Notes: a model not told the origin generated them from the letters alone. 64,000 nucleotides of DNA from Pedobacter cryoconitis (GCF_014200605.1 NZ_JACHCE010000006.1:124001-188000); one strand, 5' to 3'; shown: positions 44,322-52,727, numbered from the stretch's first letter. A program made the numbers and translations.

Positions 44322-45320
44322 ATGAATAATAATACGACTATACGCAATGACTGGTCTATCCAGGAAATCGAAAATATTTATCATCAGCCTCTGCTGGAAC
44401 TTGTTTATGAAGCGGCAACAGTACATCGCCAATGGCATAAAGCGAGTGAAGTACAGGTTTGTACTTTGTTATCAGTTAAAACAGGCGGCTGCCCTGAAGA
44501 TTGCTCTTATTGCGGCCAGGCAGCACGTTACCATACCGGTATTACAGTCAAAGCATTAATGTCTAAAGACGATGTGGTAGCAATTGCACAAAGAGCTAAA
44601 GACGCTGGTTCTTCCCGTTTCTGTATGGCTGCTGCATGGCGCGAAGTGCGTGACAACCGCGATTTCGAAAACATTCTTGAAATGGTACAGGGCGTAAACG
44701 AGATCGGCCTGGAAGTTTGCTGTACACTGGGCATGATTAATGAATCTCAGGCCGCAAGATTACAGGAAGCAGGATTATACGCCTACAATCATAACCTGGA
44801 TACTTCTAAAGATTACTATCAGGAAATTATCAATACACGTACCTATGACGACCGGTTATCCACACTGAACAATGTCAGAAAAGCTGGAATTTCTGTTTGT
44901 TCGGGTGGCATTATCGGATTGGGCGAAACACATGCAGACAGAATTAATATGCTGCATACTTTATCCACTTTAGCACAGCACCCGGAATCTGTTCCGGTAA
45001 ATGCACTGGCAAGGGTAAAGGGAACACCTCTGGCTGATTTACCAAAAGTAGACTCGTGGGAAATGGTCAGAATGATCGCTACTGCGAGAATCTTAATGCC
45101 TAAATCTATGGTTAGATTAAGTGCAGGCCGTGCCGAAATGACGACCGAAGAACAGTCCTGGTGTTTCATGGCCGGAGCGAATTCTATCTTCACGAGCGAA
45201 AGTGAAGAACTGCTGGTTACCCCAAATCCAAGGTTGGATGATGACCGGAAAATGTTTGACCTGCTAGGCCTGAAACCTATGCAAAGAGAAAAATCAAAAA
45301 ACACAACTACCTTATCATGA
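44322..45320 (+). CDS. bioB: Biotin synthase
   Basis: This radical SAM enzyme inserts sulfur into dethiobiotin. The radical SAM cysteines are C57, C61 and C64 (GGCPEDCSYCGQ). The auxiliary [2Fe-2S] cluster ligands include Cys in SRFCMAAAWR and EVCCTLGMI, with the arginine of MVRLSAGRAEM. An upstream start at 44265 is possible, but the ATG at 44322 (MNNNTTIRNDWSIQEIENIY, 332 aa) avoids overlap with bioD and gives the usual N-terminus. The stop overlaps the bioA start by 4 bp (ATGA). Confidence 0.95.
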   Translation: MNNNTTIRNDWSIQEIENIYHQPLLELVYEAATVHRQWHKASEVQVCTLLSVKTGGCPEDCSYCGQAARYHTGITVKALMSKDDVVAIAQRAKDAGSSRFCMAAAWREVRDNRDFENILEMVQGVNEIGLEVCCTLGMINESQAARLQEAGLYAYNHNLDTSKDYYQEIINTRTYDDRLSTLNNVRKAGISVCSGGIIGLGETHADRINMLHTLSTLAQHPESVPVNALARVKGTPLADLPKVDSWEMVRMIATARILMPKSMVRLSAGRAEMTTEEQSWCFMAGANSIFTSESEELLVTPNPRLDDDRKMFDLLGLKPMQREKSKNTTTLS

Positions 45321-46606
45321 GTTCAATAGAACAGGATATATTAAGTTTAACTGAAAGAGATGCAAGAGTTATATGGCATCCTTACACGCAAATGCTTCAT
45401 GCTATAGTTCCTACAGCAATAGTCAGCGCATCAGGAAGTGATCTGTTTGATGAAGACGGCAAACGCTATATAGATGCGATATCTTCGTGGTGGGTAATTA
45501 TTCATGGGCACTCCCATCCTTATATTGCAGACCGGGTATCTGCACAAATTAGAAAACTTGATCAGGTAATTTTTGCAGGTTTTACCCATCAGCCTGCTGT
45601 TGAACTTGCAGAGAAGTTGTTGGATTTGTTACCAGAAAATCAGCAGAAGGTATTTTATACAGACAACGGATCTACAGCTGTAGAGGTTGCCTTAAAGATG
45701 TGTATGCAGTATTGGCATAACCAGGGACAATCCAGAAAAATGGTGCTTGCTTTTCATAATGGTTATCATGGGGATACTTTCGGCGCTATGTCGGTTAGCG
45801 GCCGCAGTGCATGGACAGCCCCCTTTGATGCTTATTTATTTGAGGTGATTTATATAGACACCCCTACTGCTGAAAATATAGCTGACCTGAAAAAACAGAT
45901 ATCAGCTATGAGTGATCAGCTGGCTTGTTTTGTTTACGAACCTCTTGTCCAGGGATCTGCAGGAATGCTGATGTATGGCGCTAAAGAGCTTGACGAACTG
46001 ATGAAACATTGCCGCAAGGAACAGGTATTAATGATACAGGATGAGGTTTTCACCGGTTTTGGAAGAACAGGGAAACATTTTGCGGCTAACCATTTAAATG
46101 AAGCACCTGATGTGATGTGTTTTTCGAAAGGTCTGACCGGAGGAACAATGCCTTTAGGGGTAACTACTTGCTCTGAAGACATCTATAATGCCTTTTTATC
46201 AAAGGATAAGTTAAAGACTTTGTTTCACGGACATTCTTTTACGGCTAATCCATTGGCCTGCACGGCTGCTTCAGCAAGTATTGACCTGTTATTGATGGAG
46301 GATACACAGCGAAATATAGAAAGGATTTGCCGCAGACATGCCGGTTTTATCCATAGAATTGGTGAACATATGCGTGTTGAATCGGCAAGACAGACCGGGA
46401 CAATTCTTGCCATTGAATGGCGTACTGAGACTGGCACTTCTTATTTTGATGACCTCAGGAACTTATTGTATGATTACTTTTTGAACAAAGGTATTTTAAT
46501 GCGTCCGCTGGGAAATGTGATTTACATTTTACCGCCGTACTGTATTAGTGACGAGGACCTGGATTATGTTTATGAAGAAATAGAAGGGGCTTTAGAGCTT
46601 TATTAG
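45317..46606 (+). CDS. bioA: Adenosylmethionine-8-amino-7-oxononanoate aminotransferase
   Basis: BioA transfers the amino group of S-adenosylmethionine to 7-keto-8-aminopelargonate. The class III aminotransferase features are WHPYTQM near residue 20, YIDAISSWWVIIHGHSHP near 51-68, DNGSTAVEVALKM near 116, AFHNGYHGDTFGAMSV, QDEVFTGFGRTG near 241 and the PLP lysine K271 in MCFSKGLTGG. The 429-aa length is normal. It is the last gene of the operon, overlapping bioB by 4 bp. Confidence 0.95.
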   Translation: MSSIEQDILSLTERDARVIWHPYTQMLHAIVPTAIVSASGSDLFDEDGKRYIDAISSWWVIIHGHSHPYIADRVSAQIRKLDQVIFAGFTHQPAVELAEKLLDLLPENQQKVFYTDNGSTAVEVALKMCMQYWHNQGQSRKMVLAFHNGYHGDTFGAMSVSGRSAWTAPFDAYLFEVIYIDTPTAENIADLKKQISAMSDQLACFVYEPLVQGSAGMLMYGAKELDELMKHCRKEQVLMIQDEVFTGFGRTGKHFAANHLNEAPDVMCFSKGLTGGTMPLGVTTCSEDIYNAFLSKDKLKTLFHGHSFTANPLACTAASASIDLLLMEDTQRNIERICRRHAGFIHRIGEHMRVESARQTGTILAIEWRTETGTSYFDDLRNLLYDYFLNKGILMRPLGNVIYILPPYCISDEDLDYVYEEIEGALELY

Positions 46607-46611
46607 TGATT

Positions 46612-46645
46612 TAGGGGGAAGTATGTTCAGGCAACCCCCTTTATT
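46612..46645 (+). terminator. Probable terminator of the biotin operon
   Basis: AGGGGG (46613-46618) pairs with CCCCCT (46635-46640), followed by TTATTATTTT. The loop of 16 bases is long, so the call is moderate. Confidence 0.55.
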
Positions 46646-46648
46646 ATT

Positions 46649-47524
46649 TTATGAATCATATCGTTTATCAATGATAATTTCTTTCAATTTTTTATAAAGA
46701 TTATAATTGTTGTAATAAATACCTTTATTAATTTCAGAAACGGGTGCCGGCTCTTCGATAATCTTTTTGATATCTTCTATAACAGTTGGACTATCAAGGT
46801 TTATTATCCTGAAATAACGTTCATCATAGATGTCACCGATATTGGGCGCACCGTTGTATATGGGTATGGTATTACACAAAACACAGTCTACAAATTTTTC
46901 GGTCACATAATTTCTTTCATTTGAATTTTCGATAGCAACCGAATATTCATAAGGCAGCAAACCCGTGAATTTATACTCAATAGCACCTTTAAACCTCCGG
47001 TCATCAATTTCCAATCGCTTTCCATAAATATCAATATCCAGGTCTGAGGCTAATATTTTATTTAAAAGACCAATCCTTTTGTTATAATTTCCTACCGGCT
47101 TGTTCAGATAAGAAACAATCATAGATATTTTCTTCTCCTTTTTTGTGTTTGCCACAGTCTCAAAAAAAGCATGGGGCACATGATCATGATAAAACATATA
47201 GGATGGAGAAGCGATTACATCACCTCCTATATGAAGATTATGGGTTTTCTCAAATAACTCAGGATCATGTACAATTACATAGTCACTATGCAATAGAAAG
47301 TCGATATACTCATGTGCTTTACTCCATGAGGGCTCCTGTATGACGGTGATCACTTTCGCTTTTTTGTTAATTGGTTCGTCAGTACGGTTAAATACCACGG
47401 CATAGTCGTAATCATTAGCAATGGTGAAGTCCAGATCATGATCGTAAATGGCATAATTTGCTTTGAATCTTCTTAAAAGATTTTCTGAGCCATCGTAGTT
47501 GGAGAGAAATTTGATCTTTATCAT
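46649..47524 (-). CDS. GT10-type (fucosyltransferase-like) glycosyltransferase, copy 1
   Basis: This 291-aa cytosolic enzyme resembles alpha-1,3-fucosyltransferases (GT10). The C-terminal donor-binding region is diagnostic: LLPYEYSVAIENSNERNYVT then EKFVDCVLCNTIPIYNGAPN, near residues 193-233. VITVIQEPSWSKAHEY and YVIVHDPELFEKTH occur in the N-terminal half. The paralogue at 51843-52700 has the same layout. It begins the glycosyltransferase island. Its promoter carries the GGGAC-GACCC element. The acceptor is unknown. Confidence 0.85.
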   Translation of the reverse strand: MIKIKFLSNYDGSENLLRRFKANYAIYDHDLDFTIANDYDYAVVFNRTDEPINKKAKVITVIQEPSWSKAHEYIDFLLHSDYVIVHDPELFEKTHNLHIGGDVIASPSYMFYHDHVPHAFFETVANTKKEKKISMIVSYLNKPVGNYNKRIGLLNKILASDLDIDIYGKRLEIDDRRFKGAIEYKFTGLLPYEYSVAIENSNERNYVTEKFVDCVLCNTIPIYNGAPNIGDIYDERYFRIINLDSPTVIEDIKKIIEEPAPVSEINKGIYYNNYNLYKKLKEIIIDKRYDS

Positions 47525-47545
47525 AGGTATCTTTTTTGTAGATAA

Positions 47546-47605
47546 CTAAGATAAAGAATGGGAAAAGCAGATAATAATCTCCGCTCATTTTGGGACTTCT
47601 GACCT
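47546..47605 (-). promoter_or_regulatory. Promoter with GGGAC-GACCC element for GT10 copy 1
   Basis: The element reads GGGACTTCTGACCT at 47592-47605 (plus strand). The minus-strand -7 box TATCTTAG is at 47546-47553. The distance from the left end of the -7 box to the left end of the element is 46 bp, against 45 bp in the other leftward promoters of this type. Confidence 0.65.
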
Positions 47606-47630
47606 TGTTGCATCAAATTAACTGCATAAA

Positions 47631-47658
47631 AAAAACCGGTCCGAGAACTCGGACCGGT
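47631..47658 (-). terminator. Intrinsic terminator of the cold-shock gene
   Basis: ACCGGTCCGAG and CTCGGACCGGT form an 11-bp perfect stem. On the minus strand it is followed by a run of T. It lies 26 bp after the cold-shock gene stop. Confidence 0.92.
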
Positions 47659-47684
47659 CTAGGTCAATTATATAGTTAATAAAC

Positions 47685-47876
47685 TTAAACTAACTGAACA
47701 TTAATTGCGTTAAGACCTTTACGGCCTTCTTCTACATCATAAGTAACTTTATCGTTCTCACGGATGCTAGCCATAAGGCCTGTTGAATGAACAAAGATTT
47801 CACTGTCACCATTAGCTGGTACGATAAATCCGAAACCTTTAGTCTCATTAAAAAATTTTACTACTCCTTCTTGCAT
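47685..47876 (-). CDS. Cold-shock domain protein (CspA family)
   Basis: An RNA/single-stranded-DNA-binding chaperone with one OB-fold. The RNP1 motif is KGFGFI and the RNP2 motif IFVHSTGL. I set the start at the ATG at 47876 (MQEGVVKFFNETKGFGFI, 63 aa), which matches the family N-terminus; an ATG 24 bp upstream gives an atypical extension. The AT-rich leader upstream may form cold-responsive structure, which I could not test. Single gene. Confidence 0.92.
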   Translation of the reverse strand: MQEGVVKFFNETKGFGFIVPANGDSEIFVHSTGLMASIRENDKVTYDVEEGRKGLNAINVQLV

Positions 47877-47954
47877 TGTATTATTATTATAAATATTCAC
47901 AAATATAATTATATATTTTTAAATATACTCAAAAAGACAAATTATATTTTTTTT

Positions 47955-48281
47955 CTAAACTAAAATTTGTTTTGTATTACAATTAAAAAAGCGTTCATAT
48001 ACAATCTTGTTTTTCTGAACTTCAAATACCCACGATTCATTTAAAGCGCTTTCTCCTATATCTTTAAGGATAACATTCATTTTTAATCTGAAACAGAAAA
48101 ATTCGCCTATAACCAGGGGATCTGAAATCTCCATGCCATTTTTGTGCTTCATTTCTCTGGTATATAAGAAACCAGGGACATGATTACTTTTTGTGTCCGG
48201 GTAAAATTCTTTGATAGCTTCATCATTCCTACCCTCCCGCCAAAGTTGAATGAATTTGAGCGCAACTTCCTGAGTGTTCAT
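47955..48281 (-). CDS. NTF2/SnoaL-like small protein
   Basis: The 108-aa protein begins with an alpha-helical NTF2-type opening (EVALKFIQLWREGRNDEAIKEFYP), followed by curved beta strands (LVIGEFFCFRLKMNVILKDI, ESWVFEVQKNKIVYERFF). This matches the nuclear-transport-factor-2/SnoaL-like fold seen in many small bacterial enzymes and binding proteins. No catalytic residues can be assigned. It is a single gene in a region without clear partners. The 272 bp upstream hold no gene. Confidence 0.75.
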   Translation of the reverse strand: MNTQEVALKFIQLWREGRNDEAIKEFYPDTKSNHVPGFLYTREMKHKNGMEISDPLVIGEFFCFRLKMNVILKDIGESALNESWVFEVQKNKIVYERFFNCNTKQILV

Positions 48282-48553
48282 TAGTGATTAATTTAGATAA
48301 ATTTTTAGTTGACGAATTGAAATTACAAAAGAATTCTGAAGCAACAAATAAATTTATAAATAATAGATAATCAAACAGATACAACATTTTTAGTGTTAGA
48401 AAAACGAAGCTTATGCTATTACGTTTTAGAAGTGTTTAAACATGCGGCATATTGTTTTATAGTAATTTTTAAGATTACGTTTTGCACATAATTTTATGTA
48501 ATAATTCCGACACCTGTTATATCTCCCGTAGTTGAATTTGTTGATATATCCCA

Positions 48554-49117
48554 TTAATATAATCCTAAAGCTACTTCTACCTGATTGTCCTTAATTAAAT
48601 CCAGACTGTTCAATTGCTGAGCCATGTAAATACTAGTTAATCTTCCTGTTCCTTCTACTGCAACGTATGGACCTACTTTATCTACAGCCAGCAGTGTAAT
48701 ACCCTGCAGTTTAACTTCTTTCTGTTTTAACGAATGATAAATACCACTTACCCTGGGATCCAGATAGGGCATTTCATTAATGTTTTTAGCCGCATCTGCA
48801 ACCAGGTAAGAGCCATCGGTATTTCTTTCCCAACCCGGTAATTGCAGCGTGTAGATCATATCGAGGTCAGATTTATTAATTTCTAATATGGCCTTATACC
48901 ATTTGACATATAGAGAGATGGAGTCTACTAAGCTTTGTTTGAATTCCAATACCATATCTATTCCTTCTTTTTCCAAATACCGGTTGCCAGATAAGAGCAT
49001 TTTCATGGTTTCTTCTCTCCTGGCCTCATAAAGAGGATTGAAGAATTCGGAATATACCTCTCCTATTGCCCATCTTCTGAGGACCTCATGCCTGTCAATT
49101 TTTTCTATTAATTTCAT
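48554..49117 (-). CDS. Hypothetical 187-aa protein (island, second gene of pair)
   Basis: I do not recognise this protein. It has a charged helical N-terminus (LIEKIDRHEVLRRWAIGEVY), no signal peptide, and a C-terminal part AVDKVGPYVAVEGTGRLTSI with a weak resemblance to the EG-H/G-RL stretch of ParB-like domains. It starts 10 bp after the 164-aa gene and is probably co-transcribed from the divergent promoter at 49663, which belongs to the island's regulon. Enzymatic or regulatory roles are both possible. Confidence 0.65.
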   Translation of the reverse strand: MKLIEKIDRHEVLRRWAIGEVYSEFFNPLYEARREETMKMLLSGNRYLEKEGIDMVLEFKQSLVDSISLYVKWYKAILEINKSDLDMIYTLQLPGWERNTDGSYLVADAAKNINEMPYLDPRVSGIYHSLKQKEVKLQGITLLAVDKVGPYVAVEGTGRLTSIYMAQQLNSLDLIKDNQVEVALGLY

Positions 49118-49127
49118 TTTGTGTGTT

Positions 49128-49622
49128 TTACCAGTTAAAATCTACCTTTTCAAAAAGTTTGGGTGTTCCCATTGTAGAGGGTAGCTCAACCACGTTAATA
49201 AAGAAATTAGTTTCCCCTATATAAAAGGGTACTCTGAATATGGTTTGCTCTTCAGGCTCTTGCCCCTGCTGAGTTACAGAAGTCACATCAAAAGTTATCC
49301 TGCAATAGCTGAGTTGAAATAATCTCCGGTCCCTGCCATAGCCTGCCGGGACGTAATCCAATGAATGTATCCGCTCTGCCAGATCAGGAAGGATCCACCG
49401 TATCGGGTTAAAATACAGTACATAAAAGATATCCGGAAGATATAAGAACTGTTGTTCAAAAAAACTGCTGAGGAGCTCTCCTTCTGCTAAGGTTTTTGGC
49501 ATAAAATATACATATTGAGGAATAGCATTTTCCTCAAAGGGAAACATAATTATACCGTCAATACACTCTAAAATACGGTTTTTGGCTTCTGCATATGCTA
49601 AAAAGGATGTCATACTACACAT
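49128..49622 (-). CDS. Hypothetical 164-aa protein (island, first gene of pair)
   Basis: I do not recognise this protein. It is cytosolic, rich in aromatic residues, with YVYFMPKTLAEGELLSSFFE, FLYLPDIFYVLYFNPIRWIL and a beta-rich C-terminal half (FQLSYCRITFDVTSV, FYIGETNFFINVVELPS). It is transcribed from the left half of the divergent promoter at 49663-49751, opposite a GT2-A glycosyltransferase. The 187-aa gene follows 10 bp later. Shared regulation with the glycosyltransferases is the only clue to its role. Confidence 0.65.
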   Translation of the reverse strand: MCSMTSFLAYAEAKNRILECIDGIIMFPFEENAIPQYVYFMPKTLAEGELLSSFFEQQFLYLPDIFYVLYFNPIRWILPDLAERIHSLDYVPAGYGRDRRLFQLSYCRITFDVTSVTQQGQEPEEQTIFRVPFYIGETNFFINVVELPSTMGTPKLFEKVDFNW

Positions 49623-49662
49623 AGATGATCTTTAGTTTACGGTTGGATTTTTCGGTCAGTTC

Positions 49663-49751
49663 CAAGTTACAAAGAAATCGAAAGGGTAATCTGCTGATTA
49701 GTTTTTTGGGACTTTTGACCCTGCAATGAGGGACTAATGATTTTTAAATTG
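49663..49751. promoter_or_regulatory. Divergent promoter with GGGAC-GACCC element (164-aa gene / GT2-A copy 1)
   Basis: GGGACTTTTGACCC at 49708-49721; rightward -7 box TAAATTG at 49745-49751, 23 bp away; leftward -7 box TAACTTG (minus strand) at 49663-49669, beginning 45 bp left of the element. A conserved flank CAAGTTACAAAGAAA also includes the leftward box. Confidence 0.75.
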
Positions 49752-49768
49752 ACATCAAATAAATCACC

Positions 49769-50407
49769 ATGGAACAACCTTTAGTTAGCTGTGTTATGCC
49801 TACTGCGAACAGGCAGAAATATATTCCCTTTGCTATAGATTATTTTCTGCAGCAGGATTATCACAACGCCGAATTAGTAATTATTGATGATGGAAAAGAG
49901 TCAATAGAACCTTTATTGCCAAAGATCCCGAACATCAGGTATTTTTATACAAAACCACTTGGTACAATAGGTATGAAACGCAATTATGCTTGTGAGAAAG
50001 CAGCAGGTGAGATTATTGTGCACTGGGATGATGATGACTGGTATGCTTATGACTGGGTCAGTAATCAGGTCAATTTCCTGATCACTTCAGGGGCAGATAT
50101 CTGCGGGATCAGGCATATTCATCATTATGCTGCAATTACAAATAATTTCTGGCAGGGCGATGCAAATAACAGGAACAATCCGGATTCAAAGCCATTTCTG
50201 GCAGGCGCAACAATGGTTTACTGGAAATCTTTTTGGGAAAAACATCCTTTTAAAGACTTGCAAAAAGGCGAAGATGAAGGCTTTGTAGAGACACCCGGGG
50301 CTAAGATATTTGCGCATGATTATATTGATGGTTTTATTGCGATGTTACATCCTGATAACACCACAATTAAGCCCTTTGAAAATCAAAATCACAAAAAAAA
50401 CCATTAA
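49769..50407 (+). CDS. GT2 glycosyltransferase, type A copy 1
   Basis: This 212-aa enzyme consists of the GT-A fold only. The nucleotide-binding start is QPLVSCVMPTANRQKYIP and ELVIIDDGKES follows near residues 35-45. The metal-binding acidic motif is HWDDDDWY at 85-92. KSFWEKHPFKDLQKGEDEGF near 152-171 probably contains the catalytic-base region. No membrane segment is present, so it acts in the cytosol. Four close paralogues lie at 52836, 55819, 57993 and 58652. It is expressed from a GGGAC-GACCC promoter. Acceptor unknown. Confidence 0.88.
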   Translation: MEQPLVSCVMPTANRQKYIPFAIDYFLQQDYHNAELVIIDDGKESIEPLLPKIPNIRYFYTKPLGTIGMKRNYACEKAAGEIIVHWDDDDWYAYDWVSNQVNFLITSGADICGIRHIHHYAAITNNFWQGDANNRNNPDSKPFLAGATMVYWKSFWEKHPFKDLQKGEDEGFVETPGAKIFAHDYIDGFIAMLHPDNTTIKPFENQNHKKNH

Positions 50408-50451
50408 TCAAAAGATAAAATCCTTAGGATCTGCGGATAATTAAAGCCTTT

Positions 50452-50784
50452 ATGAAAACATATATCTATTTATTCCTTGCCATTATTTCTGAGATTATCG
50501 CAACAACAGCCTTAAAGGCTTCAAATGAGTTTACAAAATTCCTGCCTTCTACAATTGTTGTTTTTGGTTATGCTACAGCTTTTTATCTTTTGAGCCTTAC
50601 TTTGAGAAGGATGGATTTAGGGATCGCTTATGCAATTTGGTCGGGTGTTGGAATAGTGTTAGTTACAGCAGTGGGTGCTGTGTTTTACAAACAAAAACCT
50701 GATATACCTGCAGTTGTAGGTATTCTATTAATTATAGTCGGGGTATTGATAATTAATATGTTATCAAAAAATACGGGACAATAA
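50452..50784 (+). CDS. Small multidrug resistance (SMR) transporter
   Basis: The 110-aa protein has four transmembrane helices and the conserved membrane-embedded glutamate E14 (IYLFLAIISEIIATTALKAS). AYAIWSGVGIVLVTAVGAVF is the SMR signature in helix 3. It resembles EmrE/QacE-type proton-coupled exporters of cationic compounds or guanidinium. It follows GT2-A copy 1 by 44 bp and may share its transcript. It looks like a passenger gene in the island rather than part of sugar transfer. Confidence 0.93.
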   Translation: MKTYIYLFLAIISEIIATTALKASNEFTKFLPSTIVVFGYATAFYLLSLTLRRMDLGIAYAIWSGVGIVLVTAVGAVFYKQKPDIPAVVGILLIIVGVLIINMLSKNTGQ

Positions 50785-50792
50785 CCAATGGA

Positions 50793-51533
50793 TCACATAT
50801 TAGTCCAGCCAGCCATGGTGCGGTGGTTCCACTTTTTCTCCAGATAAAAGAACTCAGAGGAGGCAATTGCTGTCTCCTCTGCCTGATTATCAAGCGTACA
50901 ACTGTCTAAATGATCTACTACAGCTGAAGAAACAAGCGCATGTCTGAGTTTAAGCGCGGCTAAGGTATTTGCATAATCGTTATCGGCACACCAGAACTGA
51001 TAGTTTTCATCCAGCTTTCCGGTAAGCCTGAAAACATCGCGTTTTAAAAAGAGACACCAACCCGCAACTTCATACCTGCTCCGGTACCCGGTATATATTC
51101 CATTATTTATTTCAAATCCAAGTCTCGGATGATGAAGTGAACAAAAAGGGGAAGCGCTGGACAAATCGTAATACTTATGGAAGGCTTTTAATATTTCTGA
51201 GGCCCATCCGGTATGAAAACGCAAATCATTATTACACAGACAAACATATTTTGAATAAGTCGAGTCAATCCCTATGTTCATATACCGGTGATAGCCAAAT
51301 TCTTCATCAGGATAAATAGTAGTCGTTCCTGGATATTGAAAAGGACTCATTTCTTTCTGTGATTCAATAATAACTACGTTGAATTTGATCTCTTCTTTAT
51401 TTTCTGAAGCTATTAAAGAGCTGATGCACTCTTCAGTAATCAGTTTTAATTCTTCGTTATGCGCAAAACTTAGGATGATCACATCAACTTCTGTTTTGCT
51501 TTTTATAAATAATTCCATTTGACTTCTTTTCAC
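50793..51533 (-). CDS. GT2 glycosyltransferase, type C copy 1
   Basis: This 246-aa GT-A enzyme starts with TEVDVIILSFAHNEELK. It then shows YPDEEFGYHRYMNIGIDSTY, the acidic pair in CLCNNDLRFHTGWASEIL, and GWCLFLKRDVFRLTGKLDEN followed by YQFWCADNDYANTL, as in rhamnosyl- or galactofuranosyl-type GT2 enzymes. The paralogue at 54969-55688 is close. It is expressed leftward from the divergent promoter at 51570. Either ATG at 51533 or the in-frame ATG five codons later (MELFIKSK) could start translation. Confidence 0.87.
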   Translation of the reverse strand: MKRSQMELFIKSKTEVDVIILSFAHNEELKLITEECISSLIASENKEEIKFNVVIIESQKEMSPFQYPGTTTIYPDEEFGYHRYMNIGIDSTYSKYVCLCNNDLRFHTGWASEILKAFHKYYDLSSASPFCSLHHPRLGFEINNGIYTGYRSRYEVAGWCLFLKRDVFRLTGKLDENYQFWCADNDYANTLAALKLRHALVSSAVVDHLDSCTLDNQAEETAIASSEFFYLEKKWNHRTMAGWTNM

Positions 51534-51569
51534 AGTTTCTGATTAAGATGATACCTGTATTGATTATAA

Positions 51570-51699
51570 CAAGTTACAAACAAAATTAAAGGGTAATCTA
51601 CATTCTTGAATTTCGGGACATTTGACCCTAAATATTTAGTTTTTGAGGCCATTATGGTACTTTTGACCCACCCAGCCAAGCGTTCTGTTCCTTAAATTT
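51570..51699. promoter_or_regulatory. Promoter region with two GGGAC-GACCC elements (GT2-C copy 1 / 46-aa gene)
   Basis: GGGACATTTGACCC at 51615-51628 stands 45 bp right of the leftward -7 box TAACTTG (51570-51576, minus strand). A second element, GGTACTTTTGACCC, at 51656-51669 stands 23 bp left of TAAATTT (51693-51699), which precedes the 46-aa gene. The element is duplicated here and each copy keeps the spacing of one side. Confidence 0.7.
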
Positions 51700-51705
51700 A
51701 CCATT

Positions 51706-51846
51706 ATGGAAAGGCTTATAAAAATCATTCTGTATTTGTTATTATTTGCTTTGATTGCTGATCTATGTCTTTTTGTATACAGGGTAGACCGGCAGCAGGC
51801 ACCGCATAGAAAAGTGAACCCTCATTCTGCTTATCCTGGATATTAG
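51706..51846 (+). CDS. 46-aa single-pass membrane peptide
   Basis: The start is ATG at 51706 and the stop TAG at 51844. The peptide MERLIKIILYLLLFALIADL, continuing CLFVYRVDRQ, is a single hydrophobic helix followed by a basic, proline-containing tail ending AYPGY. It is too short for routine gene callers. It is supported by the island-type promoter directly upstream, whose predicted transcript start is at the ATG, so it may be leaderless. The stop overlaps the convergent GT10 copy 2 by 4 bp. Function unknown. Confidence 0.5.
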   Translation: MERLIKIILYLLLFALIADLCLFVYRVDRQQAPHRKVNPHSAYPGY

Positions 51847-52700
51847 CCGTATATAATTTCTTTTAGTTTCGTGTAGAGATTGTATTTTTTGAAATATATC
51901 TCTTTGTTTATACCTGCTCCGGGTGCAGGATGACGAATTATGTCGTAAAGGTCCCGGAGAATGTTTGTACTATCCAGATCTATCGTTCTGTAATAACGGG
52001 AGTCATAAACGTCCGCAAGGTTTGGTGCGCCATTATATATAGGAGTGGTATTACATAAAACACAGTCTACAAATTTTTCTGTGATATAGTTCTTTTCGTT
52101 AGAATTCTCTATAGCAATAGAGTATTCGTAAGGCAAAAGACCTTCATGTTTGTATTGCAGTTCACCTTTATATCTCCGGTCTTCAATATTTAAGCCTCTT
52201 CCATAGATGTCAATCTCAAAATCAGAATTGAGTATGTTCACAAGTACTTCAATCCGCTTATGATAATTTGCCCTGCTAAAATATAAACCCGAAACAATCA
52301 TTGAGATTTTCTTTTCTTTCTTGATTTGTCCGGTATTGTTATAAAATGAATGGTCTACATGGTCATGGTAAAACATCAATGCGGGGGACTCGATGATTTT
52401 TCCTCCTAATTTGATATGGTTCGTTGTTTCAAACAATTCCGGGTCATGAACAATGATGTAATCACTATTTGTTAAGAAATATTTATTTTGATGTGCATCG
52501 CTCCAGGATGGTTCCTGGATTACGGTAATAATTTTAGCTCCGGATTTTATGGGGTCATTGGCCCTGTTAAACACTACAGCAAAATCATAATCATCTGCTG
52601 TGGTAAACTCCAGCAGATCATCGTCTATGATATAATTTGCTTTGAATCTTTTTAGCAGGTTTTCGGAAACTTCGTAGTCAGAGAAGAATTTAATTTTCAT
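51843..52700 (-). CDS. GT10-type glycosyltransferase, copy 2
   Basis: A 285-aa paralogue of the enzyme at 46649-47524. Shared blocks include VITVIQEPSWSDAHQNKYFL, YIIVHDPELFETTNHIKLGG, MFYHDHVDHSFYN, and the donor-binding YEYSIAIENSNEKNYITEKF and VDCVLCNTTPIYNGAPNLAD. It likely transfers fucose or a similar deoxysugar. Expressed leftward from the divergent promoter at 52728, opposite GT2-A copy 2. Confidence 0.86.
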   Translation of the reverse strand: MKIKFFSDYEVSENLLKRFKANYIIDDDLLEFTTADDYDFAVVFNRANDPIKSGAKIITVIQEPSWSDAHQNKYFLTNSDYIIVHDPELFETTNHIKLGGKIIESPALMFYHDHVDHSFYNNTGQIKKEKKISMIVSGLYFSRANYHKRIEVLVNILNSDFEIDIYGRGLNIEDRRYKGELQYKHEGLLPYEYSIAIENSNEKNYITEKFVDCVLCNTTPIYNGAPNLADVYDSRYYRTIDLDSTNILRDLYDIIRHPAPGAGINKEIYFKKYNLYTKLKEIIYG

Positions 52701-52727
52701 GGGAATAATTATTTTTCAGCTTATTCC

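Noticed and set aside
47640..47660. ACCGGTCCGAG inverted repeat as an operator
   Set aside because: A T-run follows the stem on the minus strand directly after the cold-shock gene, so an intrinsic terminator explains it.
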